Part shown: piece by piece, positions 10,601-22,271 of the stretch
Layout of the letters: each line of letters starts with the position of its first letter
Numbering within the stretch: position 1 is the stretch's first letter
Source of the DNA: Streblospio benedicti
Lineage: Eukaryota; Annelida; Polychaeta; Spionida; Spionidae
Assembly (NCBI GenBank): GCA_019095985.1
Contig: CM032666.1
Location: 58,173,284 to 58,237,283 of the forward strand
Reading direction: 5' to 3'
Length of the DNA stretch: 64,000 nucleotides
The notes under the pieces: generated by a model
Databases searched by the model: none
Told to the model about the DNA's origin: nothing
The model's input: only the letters and a program-made list of their open reading frames with translations
Translations under genes and position numbers: made by a program

Positions 10601-13600
10601 CCTGATTTGTTGCTTAGCTTAAGAATATTGTAGAAAATTGAAGGAACAGTTGTGTCAAGAATGATAAACAATGCTATTTTTACTACTTCAGGTTTTTTTT
10701 TTCAACTGACTCCCACTGTCTTTTTTTTTTACCTAAGAAACTTGTTCCTATGTATTTTCAACCCATTGTTTCCAATTTGCCCAAGTGTTGACCAGTGGGA
10801 GTGGAGTTGAGCGAGTGTGGCGCGCGTATTCGCCGCGTGTGTTGATTGTTGGGTTTGTTACAGGGAATGATGGGCGGCGGTCGCCAGATGGACAGAAACA
10901 GCAACATGGGAGGTGGCGGCGGAGGCCAGGTAAGTCTGGGGGGGAGGGGAGACGAGGAGGAGAGGGAACCGTGAGGTTCTCAGTGAACAACTCTCAACTC
11001 ACTGTTTGTGATGAAAAGATTAAAAGATCTGAAATGGCTGTCAGACAAAAGCTTTGTGCAGTAGAAAGTTTGTAATGGCATTAAGTGGCTCGTGAGAGTG
11101 CCGATTGTGGCATTGGAATAACTTGATGATGACAAGATGTACGTCTGTTGGACTTGAAAAACGTAATGGAGCTGAGTTTGATTTTGGAATTGTTCTGGGT
11201 TGTCGCTTGAGGATTTAATTTGTAAAGACACTGGCGGATCATGTTTACAATGCATGAAGCAATGATAACTACAGGTACAGACTTCACAACAAACATCAAT
11301 AAGATTTCTCTTCCATTGAAGACGTTTTTATGATAATAAGAAAAAGCATATCGAGAATTATATATGGAGCTGGAATGATACAATATTAGATAAACAAGAA
11401 GTATCGTTATTTGTGACATTCATCAAAGTTTATTTTTTTGTGAGATTAATATGGCCTGTTTTGAAATGGTTACTTCTTTTGAATAAGGTAAAAATTTGAC
11501 AACATTTGGTAGTTTACTGTTTTTACGTGGTGTTCCTTGTTTATGAGTCAGATGAACATTTTGAATAGTTGATATGAATTTTATTTTCTTGTGTCTTTCA
11601 TCTTGTGTTGTGGATATTTTCTCGTTGCCTCTCTGTTTAAAAGATTACATTGTGAGTTCCTGAAAACAACAAGCGTTGCACTTTTTCAAAGTTTACTTTG
11701 TGTAGATAACATGAACGTTTAGAAGCGATACAAACAAAGATTGAAAGGTGGGGAGTAATTATTAAAACCATTCTGATATTTGTACATAACTAATTTTCCA
11801 CAGGGAATCGTGAGAAAAATCGAGACTTGAAAAAGCTTGGTTGTATACTACTACAAGGCGGAAAATAGTGATCTGTCCGGAAAATTTGAGAAATTCTCAA
11901 ATTTGATTATATCAAAAATATATTGAGCCATAATTGAGTTAAAATTCAGGAATATTGCAAAATTGCGGTAATTTGGTAATACCAACAACTAAGTGTTTAT
12001 TCTATTGTCATGGTAAAATTTAGTTTGGTCAGGGAAAAAAGGTAATCTACAAAATTTGTATCCATCCATGGGGATTGCCAGAAATGCCAACCATTACTAT
12101 TTTGGTAGTATTAGTATATTTAGAAGTCTAAAAAGTGTAATACTATCATTCAAACTACAAGATAATTTTGGCATCACACATTTATATTCTGTTTTGTTAT
12201 GTGATGCATCAATCGGTGTTTCAAATGCAAATCGCCATCTCCATACCGGAGTACCCCCTTGAGAAAAATATCTGCAACATCGTGAATATATCCACAAAGC
12301 CCCAAAGATCTGTGTCCGCAAAAATCAATAAAACATTCAAATAAAGTGCTACTACTTTTATTTTATGCGACAAGGCCGCAAAAAATACTGTCGACAGATA
12401 AAAATACCATACGAGTTAAGCACAGATTCAAATCTAATAAGGTTGCCATCTCAGTGAATCAGATCGTTACTCGTGCAAATAAACCAAAAACCAATTTACA
12501 TTTATCATCTTTATTAAATAGTTTGACACACCTAACATTTACAATTGATAATAGTTATGCTATGAAATGTTTTAAATCTTCAATTACAATTGAATATCAA
12601 CGGCTTCTGCATGGCACTGTCCAACAAAGATGGGTGTACACGGTCTATGTCCTGTGATATTTTGTAACATGATAATGTATAAGCGATGCTGGAGCCAGCG
12701 ATGTAAATTTGGAGGGGAACTTAATTTCTGTTGTTCTGATTTGCTGATTGGTCAACCTGGGCATTTTATTGTGGAATATTTTTTGTAGTGATTTCGGTGT
12801 CTCACAAACAATTCTTTGTTTCTTTGACTGAAAATTTATAGCAGCAGCTTCAGGGTGTATATAGGATAGGAAATCACGTTAAGTTTGTTCTATGATCTTT
12901 TGGGTTGTGTTAGACACCAAGTTATGCAAATCCATCTTGATGTATGTCACAGTATTTTAGCTGGTGGCTGCAAATTGAAAACTGATATTTATGTACTTTG
13001 CCAATGAAGATGACGTTCATGTCTCGCAACAAGGAAAATTGTAGGATCATTTTGGGTAATGAAGAAATATAAGTGGAATCGTAAGTTTGTCAAAAGAATC
13101 CGAAGAAACAGCCCAGAACAAAGTCCAACTACGTGCATCTTTTATGCGTACATGAATAATAATTCTGTCTGGGTACCACTACCTTGTAGAGAAAGGTTAA
13201 ACAACTGATATGTTTGCATCTCAAACCGAGGTTTAAACTACTGGAAAATTGTTATTGTGGTGTGTTATATAATTCATATATTCTACAAAAATAATCTTAT
13301 AAATATTAGAAAAGTTTGAAGTTTTTATATGGAGTTGAATACTATGATCTACTGAGTCTTGATGTTGAAGATTTTAATAATTTTTAAAATAAATTAATAT
13401 ACATAAGTGGACATGACAAAGCACCAATAATTGAAGTGTTCAGGCGTATGTAACTATTACTGGATGGAGCAATATCTTACAAGGTCAAGAAAACGTGTAT
13501 TGAACAAAAAATCCAATGCATGCATAATCTGTATGTATTACCATTTTTCTTTTCTTTTTTCTTGGTCTTTTTTTGTAAATTATTTTTTACTGTTTTGTTA

Positions 13601-16600
13601 TCTGTTATATATAATTTTTCATGAGACAGTCTGTTGACATGAGAGTTTAAATAATATTGTATGGTTGATAAATGGAACAGAGAAACAGTGGACTGAATAT
13701 ACAGGTATAGATGGTTGAATTTTTCATACATGCTGGTATTGTAGGCAATTAATGAGTTGGACCAAACCTGTTCAGAGTTTGCTACAGCTGAGGGAAAATT
13801 ATAGTTTTATTATTGGATTAATATTGATGGACTTTTATTTTATGATACGGTACTCCTCAAATGAAATACTTTAACATTGATTTAGACAAGTATGCTGTGA
13901 TCGAAGCATTGATAATGTGTTTTGTACATTGAGATAATTGTTATCATTTATCAGGTATATTAGAAAAGCAAGAACATTTTAAATACCACAGCATAAAACC
14001 ACTATAAAACCAACAAAAGCACACAAGATTCCATCAGACATGACTGTATGTTTTACATTATAAGTGGACTATCTGTGCATAAATCTGCCTGATGTCTGCC
14101 TTTGATAAAATGTTGTACATCCTGCAAAAATCATTTTTGATTGTGTAACTTCACGTGACTTTTTAGTATAATTAACAAAAAAAAAAAAAATGGATCGATT
14201 TAAAAAGATATGATATGAAGATTATCAATTTTCTTTTACTTACACATTATGAAAAAAAAAGCATCATTTGTTACTACTTGCCTTTTTACACATCAAATAT
14301 TTTATGGCCGAGTCTAATCGTTATATGGCACTGTGTTGAACTTATTTGCTAAAAAGAACCAATTGATCCAATTGATCCAAAAAAGATCCAATTGATATGT
14401 AGTAAAAGAAATCCATAATATCATGATACTTTCACAATGGTCTTTGTGATCCTCTGGTTTGTGACAGAATTTTTTGCATTTTTTGTTGCAAATGGTTTCT
14501 TTATGTGTGAAATAGAAACAGAATTTTATAAATTCATTAACTTTGAATGTTAGAAGACGTGGTACAGTTCTTCTGAGTGTGTAATGAAACTAAGTTTGAT
14601 GGGTTTTGTTGCTTCTAAATTTTTATGTGACTTTTGTGGCTTTTACATCATTGATAACAAAATAGATCATAGTATTCAATCCATTTAATAACGTGTGGTG
14701 GTAGAAATGAAGTTTCATGTTACGAAATACTTCCTACTAGTGATATTTTATGAATGAGTTTTATTTCAGAAAAAAAAAATACCTTAGACGCTAGATCAAC
14801 ATTGAATCAAGAATTATGGTAAAAATCTTGCAAAGTAATTTTGTTTGTAAAAAGACCAGCTAATTGAGAGAAAACTGATTGGTTATGTATACTGAACATT
14901 GTCTTTGGCTTATAAACACTGCAATGAAGAAAAAGCATGAAAGTTATATGATGTAGAAATTGAAAGAAGAGAAATTTGCTTGAGTACTAAGAGGAATGAA
15001 TACTGAAGTTACCAGTATTTCCAGTAGTAAGTGTTGAAAATTGTTTGAGCTCGTACAGTATTTTTGTGCTGTACTTATGTTGAATACTTCAATGTGGTAC
15101 CACGGTGGTAGCGTCTGATGTTTGCCAGACTGCGTTCTGCAAATCCGGGGTTGGGAATCGGGGGTGCGTTCATAGTTCCACAAGTAATATTAGTTCTAAT
15201 AAATAATGAAACTGAAGTTAAGTATAGTGAGTGGTGCACGTCTTAACACAGAATTTGAACAGATGGCAACTGCCAGCTGAAAAATAGCCTGATGGCAAAA
15301 AAAAAATGCTTTGAAATTTGTTAGCTAGGAAGGATCATGAATTCTGGTTCATACAGGTGTAGAGGTTGTTGTTAGAGGACATGTTGAAGTTTGAGTGTTG
15401 CTTGTCCTGCTGACGTTACAAGTAGCACTTTCCCACCTGATCATCCTCGCGCTGAATGTACCAATTGACAAATGGTACAGAAGACTCGCACTTTATGTCT
15501 GGGATAATCAACCTGCAATGTTCTATCAAAATGGTTTTTTGCTTACTACAAATACTAAGGAAAGGTACAAACATTTCACTATCTTTGAACAAACAAATAA
15601 TGATTGCATTTGCATTGGTAGTCATTTTGAAGTGAAAAGGGACCAGGTAAAAAAAAAACAGACATGTAGAAGCAGTTGTAAATGGAGAAGTGACTCGAAA
15701 TGTTGATAAGCAGTAATTGAAGTGGAAGTATTTATTCAATTCTATAATCTGAAATGTAAATACTATGTTGGTATTTGATTAACTTTGAGTTATTATTTGG
15801 ATGAAATCCTTAATAATTTTAATATTGGCCATCAGTTGATGGGTAGTTTATTAATGTCTGTTTACATCTATTGAATGCAGACATTTTCACCTTGAAACCA
15901 TAAAAGTTTTACTCACTAACCAAGACCACCAAACTGAATCCATCCTCATAGTTGTTCAGAAAAGTTCCTCTAGGAATTGCCTTGTCATTCTTCACTTTTC
16001 CCTTGTTTAGTCCATGACCCTCACTTTTAAGAGTACAATGCATGCGTTTGGTGAAGATTGAAGTAGGGTCCTCACGAATGTATCGGGTACCCGATCAAAG
16101 GGCAGGTTTGGGCTACCCGCCGGTTCAACTTTGCCACCCGAATAATTTGTCTAATTCATTAATATTTTGTTTAAGCCATTGACAATTGCAATTTTTCAAT
16201 GTTCATGGCCATCTTTTATACGCTACCTGTGCAAAAGTGATGAGCACTCGCCCAGAGGCTATATATCGGTGAGGAGAGTCAATATCAGCACTACATAACG
16301 CGCCTTCCTGGGAGTTGGTATGTGATTCATACTCGCTAAATACTATTTCATACTAGTCCCCTGTAAGGCAAAGGGCGCTGTAACGTCTACATTGATTAAG
16401 GTGAGCCAATCAGCAGTTAGACAGAGTGTTAAATACTACTCGTCAAGAACGATGCTGGAGAACTTTCACTCAGTGATGAGCAAAAGATAAAGGCATGGGT
16501 TGAGCACTGCAAGATTGCTCAATGTTGAGTTCGAATGGCTTTATGATCTGCTCCCCGTGGTCCCCCCAACAATGGGCCCACCTTCAGTTAGTGTGGAACG

Positions 16601-19412
16601 AATTCGCAAAGCTCTCAAGAAGATGAAATCTGGTACAGCTGTCAAAATGCTGAAAGCTACAGGGACTGAAGCTGTCTTTTGTTATGGCTCAATTCCTAGC
16701 GATTGGAGGGAGAGCTTCATCCTAAATCGTACTAAGGTACAGGCGATGCCCTTGACTGGCAACTGGACTCAAGCTCAGCGACCAAGCAATGAAGTTGCTT
16801 GAGAGTGTGATGGACTCTTTCATCCGTTCTACGGTCAACATTGATGCGATGCAGTTCGGATTTGTTCGCAAGGCACAACTGACATCATCTTCACAGTGTG
16901 CCAAGTACAATAGAAGTACCTTGTTGGCAATAAAGCACTCTGTCTTGCATTTGTTGATCTGGAGAAACATGTATCTTTAATAACCCCTGGAAGAAAGTTC
17001 TTGGCCTGTGGCCGTTCTGCCTTGCTTCATGGTAGTGAAACCTGGGCACCATCTGCTGCAGACCTTCAGCTGCTACTCACCAACGACAGATTAAAGTTCT
17101 AGTGGATTTGCAGAGTGAAACCTGATGATGATACCTGTTCCACTGCACTCCATAACATGATAGACATTGTGGAGGTGTCTTCCATACTGCGCTCTCGATG
17201 CCTTAGGTACGGACATGTGAATCAATCCTCTTCTTGCATCAATTCTGTCATGGACGTGGAGATCCCCAGTCGTCGGGTACAGGGCAGATTGAGGAAGACT
17301 CAGTTGGAATGTGTGTGTGAATTCAGACTAGAATTACTGAAACCTTACTATGGACAAAAAGATGCTTGGAAAGCAGGTGTTGAGACATGCTACCACCTGC
17401 TACCCCAGAAACTGGGACACCTCCAGCAAGTGACAAATAAACCTTCAGTTAGTCCATTTACCTGTCAAATTATTTTGTTTTGTTTTCAAATTTCATGTAA
17501 TTATATAAGCTACAAGTGTGATGATCTGGGTGATGTTTGGCTGCTGAGGTACCTGGGTTCAAATTTTTGCACTTGTGAGGACCCTATATTTAAGTTATTC
17601 TCTAATTCCTTCACAGACTGATATGCTAAAAATGTTCATTTAATAGTTCTATACTTGACTATGAGAAGTTGTATGGTTACGATCCAGGTGTGGTTTAGTC
17701 GGTAGGTGTGGTTTGGGTACAGCGGTAATGTTCAGTGCGGTTTGCTAATATCGTATCCTTGCATGACTGAACATTTCCTTGTATACATTCTTGTTTAGAG
17801 GCTGAATTCATGATGGTGTGAATCTTGTATATTTTCATATCATCGTTGGATGACGGATAAGACATGTGAAGATGGTAAAACAAATACATGTAAGGGAGAT
17901 CTCATAAAAGACATTGCTTAAACCGGCCATTACAGACAACCAAAATAACAGCCATTAACCATCAACTATTAAAACGTTAACCAGCTTGCATCAGCGTCCT
18001 CCATGGCCACATGATTAAGGCTATGGCCATTACGCCTCAACATGAACACAGAATGGCCAATAACACAGAAAAGACAGGCTCAGTCTCTCAACGCTACTCA
18101 TATAGCAGTTCAAACATCTCCACAGCTTTGCAACAGTTCATATTAGACCATATTTGCTGATAACAAGATTTGATTTGTGTAGAAAAATGGTAAACTGAAG
18201 TTGATGATGATGGCTATTACTTTGGTTTGCTTTAATGGCTGATCTCTGATGGTAAAACTTGTTTGAAATGAGTGATTTTGAAAATATATTTTTTGTTTAA
18301 TCAAATGACGTAATAGATATGAAGATGATTGAATTCAGCAAGGAGTATTTATTGAAATACATATATGGGTTTATAGGAAAGAAGTGTGTTCGATAGTTGT
18401 GTGTAAGAATCAATACAAAAGTATATAAATGGAGATGAGATGATAACTAATGACAATGAGTTCATGAACATAAGAATGTGTAGAGGATTCCACCACACTG
18501 TAGAAGTCAGCTGTACATGTAACCAAAATAGCCACCTATATGTGTGAGTAAACTTTGAGCAGGTTGCCTCCGCCACAAGACCAATATGACGGGATGCACC
18601 ATTACGTCTAACCAGAGTATATCATTCATGGTTGAAAAGAATGGTCAATTTCAGAAAATACTGGATTCCCTTCAATCTTAGTCCAAGCCAATGCTGTGAT
18701 TGGATGTACATGTTAAATAAATCACTACTCCTTTACAGTAGCATGTAGTACACCTTGATGGATAAAAATAAGCCACACAACCAGTTGAATCGATGAGCAA
18801 CTTGGCCACTTTGGTTACAAGTACAGGCCGGTTTTGGACGGTGAAAATACCAGTTAATAAAGCTGGACAATGTTTGATGAAATAAGGTGAAGAGATGATG
18901 AAAATGCTGGTGCTTGTGATTGCAGAAGCCAAAGTCACTGTTCAATTTTCGGGGTTATTTTGATACAGCGATATCTGTATTAAATCAATTATCTGTTAAA
19001 TGTTGTAAAAACTTTGAAAACTTTGCAAGATGGTTCCACCCAGGACACAGTGTCCTTCAAACTTTGCACCTCATGTGCAACAACATTCTTCCAGATGAAA
19101 ATAGACAAAGAAAAGTAGGCAGATCACACCTCAAACTTCTCATTAAGAAGGTAACTTCTTTGTATCCTAAAAAGCAAAACGTGTACTTATGCTAACAAAA
19201 GTTTTTCTTTCGTTTTTTCCCCTCCTCTGGCCTTGACCTGAAAACAGCGAGGTTCTCGCTATGGTGGTGAGCAAGGGAATGGTTACCATAACAACCAGGG
19301 GGGTCGCATGGGGGGAGGAGACAGGCTGATGCAGGATCGCCGAGGCGGCGACAGAGGCACCCAGAGAGGAGGATATGACGACTTCGAGCCAAAGAGAGCG
19401 CGGCGATACTAG
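4264..19412 (+). CDS. SFPQ/NONO/PSPC1: DBHS RNA-binding protein (NONO/SFPQ/PSPC1 family), 12 exons
   Basis: Exons 4264-4660, 5063-5415, 5661-5965, 6285-6380, 7348-7544, 7681-7759, 8190-8280, 8658-8886, 9487-9587, 10274-10339, 10864-10929 and 19248-19412 join in phase to 714 codons plus stop, close to human SFPQ (707). Order: Gly/Arg-rich RGG region (about 45-185), RRM1 (207-280; RNP2 RLFIGN, RNP1 GRGFGFIRM), RRM2 (284-360), NOPS (353-410, with SSPRPIVVEP and GSFEYEF), a long charged coiled coil (about 395-545, with LLKRQEELRKMEE), a Met/Gln-rich stretch, Gly-rich segments and a basic tail KRARRY like the KRRRY end of human NONO. Family members dimerise through NOPS and the coil and act in nuclear RNA retention, splicing, transcription and paraspeckles. 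Probably the single invertebrate pro-orthologue of the three vertebrate genes. The start is the first in-frame ATG with A at -3. Confidence 0.95.
5063..5415 (+). CDS. SFPQ/NONO/PSPC1: DBHS exon 2: second RGG region and RRM1 first half
   Basis: Acceptor tttttttgtag. Encodes QRGGFRGG-type repeats, then the pre-RRM motif FTEDGERMFTGRCRLFIGNL, ending GFGFIRM|gtatgt in phase 0. This matches human FTQRCRLFVGNL and GFGFIRL. Confidence 0.95.
5661..5965 (+). CDS. SFPQ/NONO/PSPC1: DBHS exon 3: RRM1 end and most of RRM2
   Basis: Acceptor atttcag, donor GGATC|gtaagt, phase 0 to 2. Encodes IRGRNLRVRFATHQAAL and AVVIIDDKGRPTGEGIVE, close to human LRGKQLRVRFACHSASL and AVVIVDDRGRPSGKGIVE. Confidence 0.95.
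6285..6380 (+). CDS. SFPQ/NONO/PSPC1: DBHS exon 4: RRM2 end and NOPS start
   Basis: Acceptor ttttttgcag, donor ACAAA|gtgaga. Encodes SPRPIVVEPL and DGLPEIFMNKNQEY, the NOPS core (human FPRPVTVEP, EGLPEKLVIKNQQF). Confidence 0.94.
6438..7040. repeat. Long palindrome (about 285-bp arms, 30-base loop) in DBHS intron 4
   Basis: The left arm 6438-6722 is the reverse complement of the right arm 6753-7040, around a 30-base spacer. Reading the arms against each other by eye gives about eight to ten substitutions and two small gaps, so roughly 96-97% identity. Arms begin TAATGTGCTGACAGC. It is likely a fold-back DNA element, young by its arm identity, and once transcribed it would form a very long RNA hairpin. 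Confidence 0.9.
7348..7544 (+). CDS. SFPQ/NONO/PSPC1: DBHS exon 5: NOPS and start of coiled coil
   Basis: Acceptor tgtgcag, donor GACG|gtaagc. Encodes ARFAHVGSFEYEFAHKWK, then a charged helix; human PRFAQPGSFEYEYAMRWK aligns directly. Confidence 0.95.
7681..7759 (+). CDS. SFPQ/NONO/PSPC1: DBHS exon 6: coiled coil
   Basis: Acceptor tcgtag, donor ATGAG|gtagat. Encodes LLKRQEELRKMEEQHKRE (human LMRRQEELRRMEELHNQE). Confidence 0.93.
7842..8074. mobile_element. Short inverted-repeat DNA element (MITE-like) in DBHS intron 6
   Basis: The left end CAGGGTTAGGATTAG (7843) and the right end, which reads CAGGGTCAGGATTAG on the other strand (from 8074), form terminal inverted repeats. Inside, ACTCGTCC and GACGAGTAGC words recur. 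A partial relative (CTTGTCCTGCTGACG...AAGTAGCACTTTCCCACCTGATC) lies near 15400-15442. Confidence 0.6.
8190..8280 (+). CDS. SFPQ/NONO/PSPC1: DBHS exon 7: coiled coil
   Basis: Acceptor tgttccag, donor GAACAG|gtacac. Lys/Arg/Glu/Gln helix (RRQEEEERRKQQEIYEQ). Confidence 0.92.
8658..8886 (+). CDS. SFPQ/NONO/PSPC1: DBHS exon 8: Met/Gln/Arg-rich coil end and linker
   Basis: Acceptor ctttccag, donor GGGAG|gtgagg. The first 36 codons alternate MRE, MQE, MQH and MRQ triplets, a regular Met-rich heptad-like stretch. The rest is a Gly-rich linker holding VIADLMDEVGMEP. Confidence 0.9.
8970..9087 (+). repeat. Imperfect tandem duplication, about 61-bp unit, in DBHS intron 8
   Basis: ATGGAAAGTGATAT...CAGTCTGATGCAC is repeated as ATGGAAATTGATAT...CAGTTTGATGCAC about 60 bases later; both are followed by GGACACCCT- or GGCCACCT-like words. 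Confidence 0.6.
9487..9587 (+). CDS. SFPQ/NONO/PSPC1: DBHS exon 9: Pro-rich linker
   Basis: Acceptor ctccccccag, donor GCGAG|gtgagc, in phase with both neighbours. Encodes GGMRGLSQQDDLPMKPPPAP. Confidence 0.88.
10274..10339 (+). CDS. SFPQ/NONO/PSPC1: DBHS exon 10: Gly/Gln-rich segment
   Basis: 66 bases, phase 0 to 0; acceptor tgtttcag, donor GCGGA|gttagt. Encodes MMLGGGGGFSQQQGGLYDQD. A phase-0 exon of a multiple of three could be skipped without a frameshift. Confidence 0.82.
10864..10929 (+). CDS. SFPQ/NONO/PSPC1: DBHS exon 11: Gly-rich segment
   Basis: 66 bases, phase 0 to 0; acceptor gttacag, donor GCCAG|gtaagt. Encodes GMMGGGRQMDRNSNMGGGG. Same length as exon 10 and similar in sequence. 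Confidence 0.85.
11804..11830 (+). other. Possible alternative terminal exon of the DBHS gene
   Basis: A good acceptor (taattttccacag) is followed by GGAATCGTGAGA...TGA. From exon 11 (phase 0) it would add GIVRKIET and stop. The opening GGAAT is the same as in exon 11. Weak evidence only. Confidence 0.15.
15085..15170 (+). repeat. Possible tRNA-derived SINE fragment
   Basis: GGTGGTAGCGTCTGATG resembles an internal A box, and about 40 bases on, ATCCGGGGTTGGGAATCGGGG resembles a worn B box. No intact cloverleaf. Confidence 0.3.
16485..17440 (+). mobile_element. Degraded non-LTR retrotransposon (LINE) with central deletion
   Basis: Broken frames match the usual invertebrate LINE polymerase. 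Upstream words are VERIRKALKKMKSGTA, IPSDWRE and ESVMDSFIRSTVNIDAMQFGF (typical SFIRxxVNIDDMQFGF). The segment after about 17000 jumps to the C-terminal LHGSETWAPSAADLQ, then WICRVKPDDD, LRSRCLRYGHV and GRLRKTQLECV. The palm with its catalytic YxDD and the middle of the polymerase are missing, and several stops interrupt the frame. It lies in sense within the DBHS intron and has no poly-A or target duplication I can see. Probably a CR1/RTE-like group member. Confidence 0.8.
19248..19412 (+). CDS. SFPQ/NONO/PSPC1: DBHS exon 12: C-terminal RGG and nuclear-localisation tail
   Basis: Acceptor gaaaacag after a T/C tract; 54 codons and TAG at 19410. Encodes RGSRYGGEQGNG and ends FEPKRARRY. The same basic-aromatic end closes human NONO, which fixes this as the true terminal exon despite the 8.3-kb intron. 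Confidence 0.93.
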   Translation, partial: RGSRYGGEQGNGYHNNQGGRMGGGDRLMQDRRGGDRGTQRGGYDDFEPKRARRY

Positions 19413-20140
19413 AAACTCACATGACAGACAGTGTATCGATCTCGAGAACGGAGGTTAAAAGATACAGACTTGTATCGGATCTTTTTGATTCCATGAAAGA
19501 TGAAGCGTTCTGACTGACAGTATTCATAGGATTAGAGAGTGCAATGACTGGTTTGTCCACTGCCACTGGTAACTCGCTGGTACTGGCCCGATTGTGACGT
19601 ATACGTGATTTCTTTTGCATTTACTGATGCACGGGAATATTTTATTTTGCATGTAAACTCTGTGTATAGAAGCTGAGAAAGCAAATATTGAAAACTTAAG
19701 TGCCAATAATAATGTCATAAATTCCCAATTTTGATCTGTAAATTCGTTATGTATCTGGTACAAGTGAAAATCTAGAATAAGTGCTACTAATTATGTCATT
19801 AAATTCCCAAGTTAAAATCTAGAATATCTGAATTATTACGCAGTTGAACACTGCTGTGGATAACAGTTACAGCAAAAATATTTATATTCTAGGTATTTTT
19901 AAATGTTTAAATATCAAACTGTTGTGATTTTAATTTCACCTTCATGGAGGGATTTGTTTTATTTATCTTTTTTGTAGATAAGACTTCTGTTTGAGATTCA
20001 TCAAATGGTTTTAAATGTATTGTAACATATTCCATGTTATGTTTCTAAAAACTCCCAATTATGTTTATAGTTGTATGTATCCAAAAATGATAATTTTGAA
20101 AAAAAAAATATAAAATAAACAATGTATACATTTTTACCTC
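19413..20140 (+). other. SFPQ/NONO/PSPC1: DBHS 3' UTR
   Basis: AT-rich sequence after the TAG, without open frames of note. The end is set by the AATAAA at 20114-20119; the exact cleavage site is not visible. Confidence 0.55.
20114..20119 (+). terminator. Candidate DBHS polyadenylation signal
   Basis: Canonical AATAAA about 700 bases after the stop, preceded by TGTATGTATCC-type U-rich sequence and followed by ACAATGTATAC and a T-rich stretch. Confidence 0.5.
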
Positions 20141-20754
20141 CTTTTTGATTAGATACATTTTTTATGTAGTTAGTTGAAATGACCAAAACTTAAGACATAA
20201 AAATATAATTCTTGGAACATGGCTTGAATGAGAATTCCTATGATCGCTATTTCCAATTATTTAGATCCTATATTTTACAGAAAGAATACCTGAATGACAT
20301 TAGAATAATTGTAATTTGAAAAAATTAAAGATATGTCATTCAACAGAATTAATCCAATTCTAAAGAGCAATATGACATTGAAATGTCATGAATTTCACTC
20401 AAGAATTGAAGAGAATTATCTGAAAATGCAGTATGTGCATTCTTATGGGATAGCGCAGCATTTAGTTCTGACATTTTGTTCATTCAATTAGCTGCTAATA
20501 GATATAGATCAAATGTTCCACTGATTAACAGTGAATAATTGAATCTCACCGATACCTCTGTTAAACAAAGTGAGATTTAAATTGAGATCATTCTCACTTG
20601 GGCTTCGCTCAAGTCAAGAGAAACTGGGACTTTATAAATACGATTTCACGTAGAGCACTTAGGATGTGGTGTAAGTCTTCTTAAAGATTGTTTTTTACTT
20701 CCCAATATTTTGGAGGGATAATTCATAGCTTTTTTCTAGAGCTTTGTCAATTTT

Positions 20755-21060
20755 CAGAGCCATGCTCCATGGCTCTGGAACTTGGGCAACTTCAAAGATT
20801 CTTCTGGTTGACTGCTGGCAAAGAACAGATGGAACTCTGATCTGGTGTATCTACAGAGCCTCCAGTGATATCCTTTCACACCGCGTCCTGTAAATCTCTA
20901 TATCAGAGGATTATCGTCAAACCAACATTGAGAATCATGAAGTGTGATACACATATTGAATTGCTCGGATGGGAGAAGAAAGAAGAAAAGTTGAAAACCT
21001 GAAGTAGTTGAACATTGATACAAGACAAAGGGAGCTGCATCAATGAAAGTGGCTTTGAAA
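20755..21060 (+). mobile_element. Short LINE C-terminal fragment
   Basis: MLHGSGTWATSK, then WCIYRASSD, resembles the LYGSETWAPT...RWICG end of the same LINE class as at 16.5 kb. Strongly decayed and on the plus strand. Confidence 0.45.
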
Positions 21061-21289
21061 AGATTTTTAATGATTAGAATGAATGAAGGCGAATATCAAG
21101 GGATTGCAAGTAATTCTACCACAAAATGTTTTGCCATGATTGTTCTCTACATTCAACTCCTTCAAAATCCATCATCTGGCACCCATTGTGTATATACTTT
21201 CTAATTGCCCCTTTTTATTGGATATTACAGCAATATTTACAACTGGGCACTTAAAGAGGAATGCTGGTGTCTCCATTGATTACAATGTT

Positions 21290-21347
21290 GAGTAAAATCA
21301 GTGTAGATTATTTAAAACGAGTAAAATCAGTGTAGATTATTTAAAAC
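21290..21347 (+). repeat. Exact tandem duplication of 29 bp
   Basis: Two identical copies of a 29-base unit beginning GAGTAAAATCAGTG at 21290 and 21319. Confidence 0.9.
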
Positions 21348-22271
21348 GTGTAAACCCAGATTACTTTGCGCCATAGAACGAACAATTCTCATAAATAAAT
21401 GATGATCGCTTCTTTTCGGATGTTAATATAACATTTGAGTAAAAAAAGACAACATATTTCTCTGGCCAGAGCACTTCACCTAAACCCAAGTGACTCGTCA
21501 AATACAGTAATGATTTTAGTATTTATTTTCCAAGAAATAAAACCAAATAAGTGAAGCAATATTTGTATTGAATACACTGCGTAAGAATGTTTTTTATCTA
21601 CTGATATTATATGACATTTATCTTATCCTGTAGTACATAATCTTAAAAAATCCAAACGTTACTAGTCTATCATTTAGTAGTGATTTCTTGCTTGTCAAAG
21701 TCTAAAAAAATGTCAACTTCCTCTTTGGCCAGGGAGTGTCTTAAATAGCATTAAGTCATGAATTGCTCCGTATTTAGTAATGGTCACAGCAATTTGATGC
21801 TCTTTTGTGAAAAAGCTCTAGATAAATATTGAAATGGCAGCAAATTTTTCTGGGTATTGCTACAGGGTTTTTTTACCCATTCATTCTTTCATTATTAATT
21901 TTCTCAAAGCACCTTTCAAAAGACATTCCGTAACTCACAGCCATTCATGCAGTTGCCTTTCAGCTGTTGCCTGTGATAAAAGATAAAGCAGATTGGCCCT
22001 GTATTAAATTGTCAAGTATGGAGAATATTGTTACTTGCTCGCCTATGAGAAAGGCCTGCATATATTTTCAAAAGAATTTGAATTTGAACACTGGGTATTT
22101 AAATTGTTTACGGTATATTTGCCCGAAGTAAATTCAAATTATTTTTTCCTGCTTAATTTGTGTGATAAGGAACAAGTTCTAACTAGAAGTGATACAAAAG
22201 ATTCATGAAAAGTGAACAAGACATGCATAAAGTAATTTCAAATGTTCATACTCATCCTTTTATATGGGATA

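Larger units (their letters stand above)
10930..19247 (+). other. Large (8.3-kb) last intron of the DBHS gene
   Basis: AT-rich intron, more than ten times most of its neighbours. It holds a degraded LINE at 16485-17440, a tRNA-like SINE scrap near 15085-15170, a partial copy of the intron-6 element near 15400, and a possible alternative terminal exon opening at 11804. No other exon fits the DBHS frame by eye. Confidence 0.7.
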
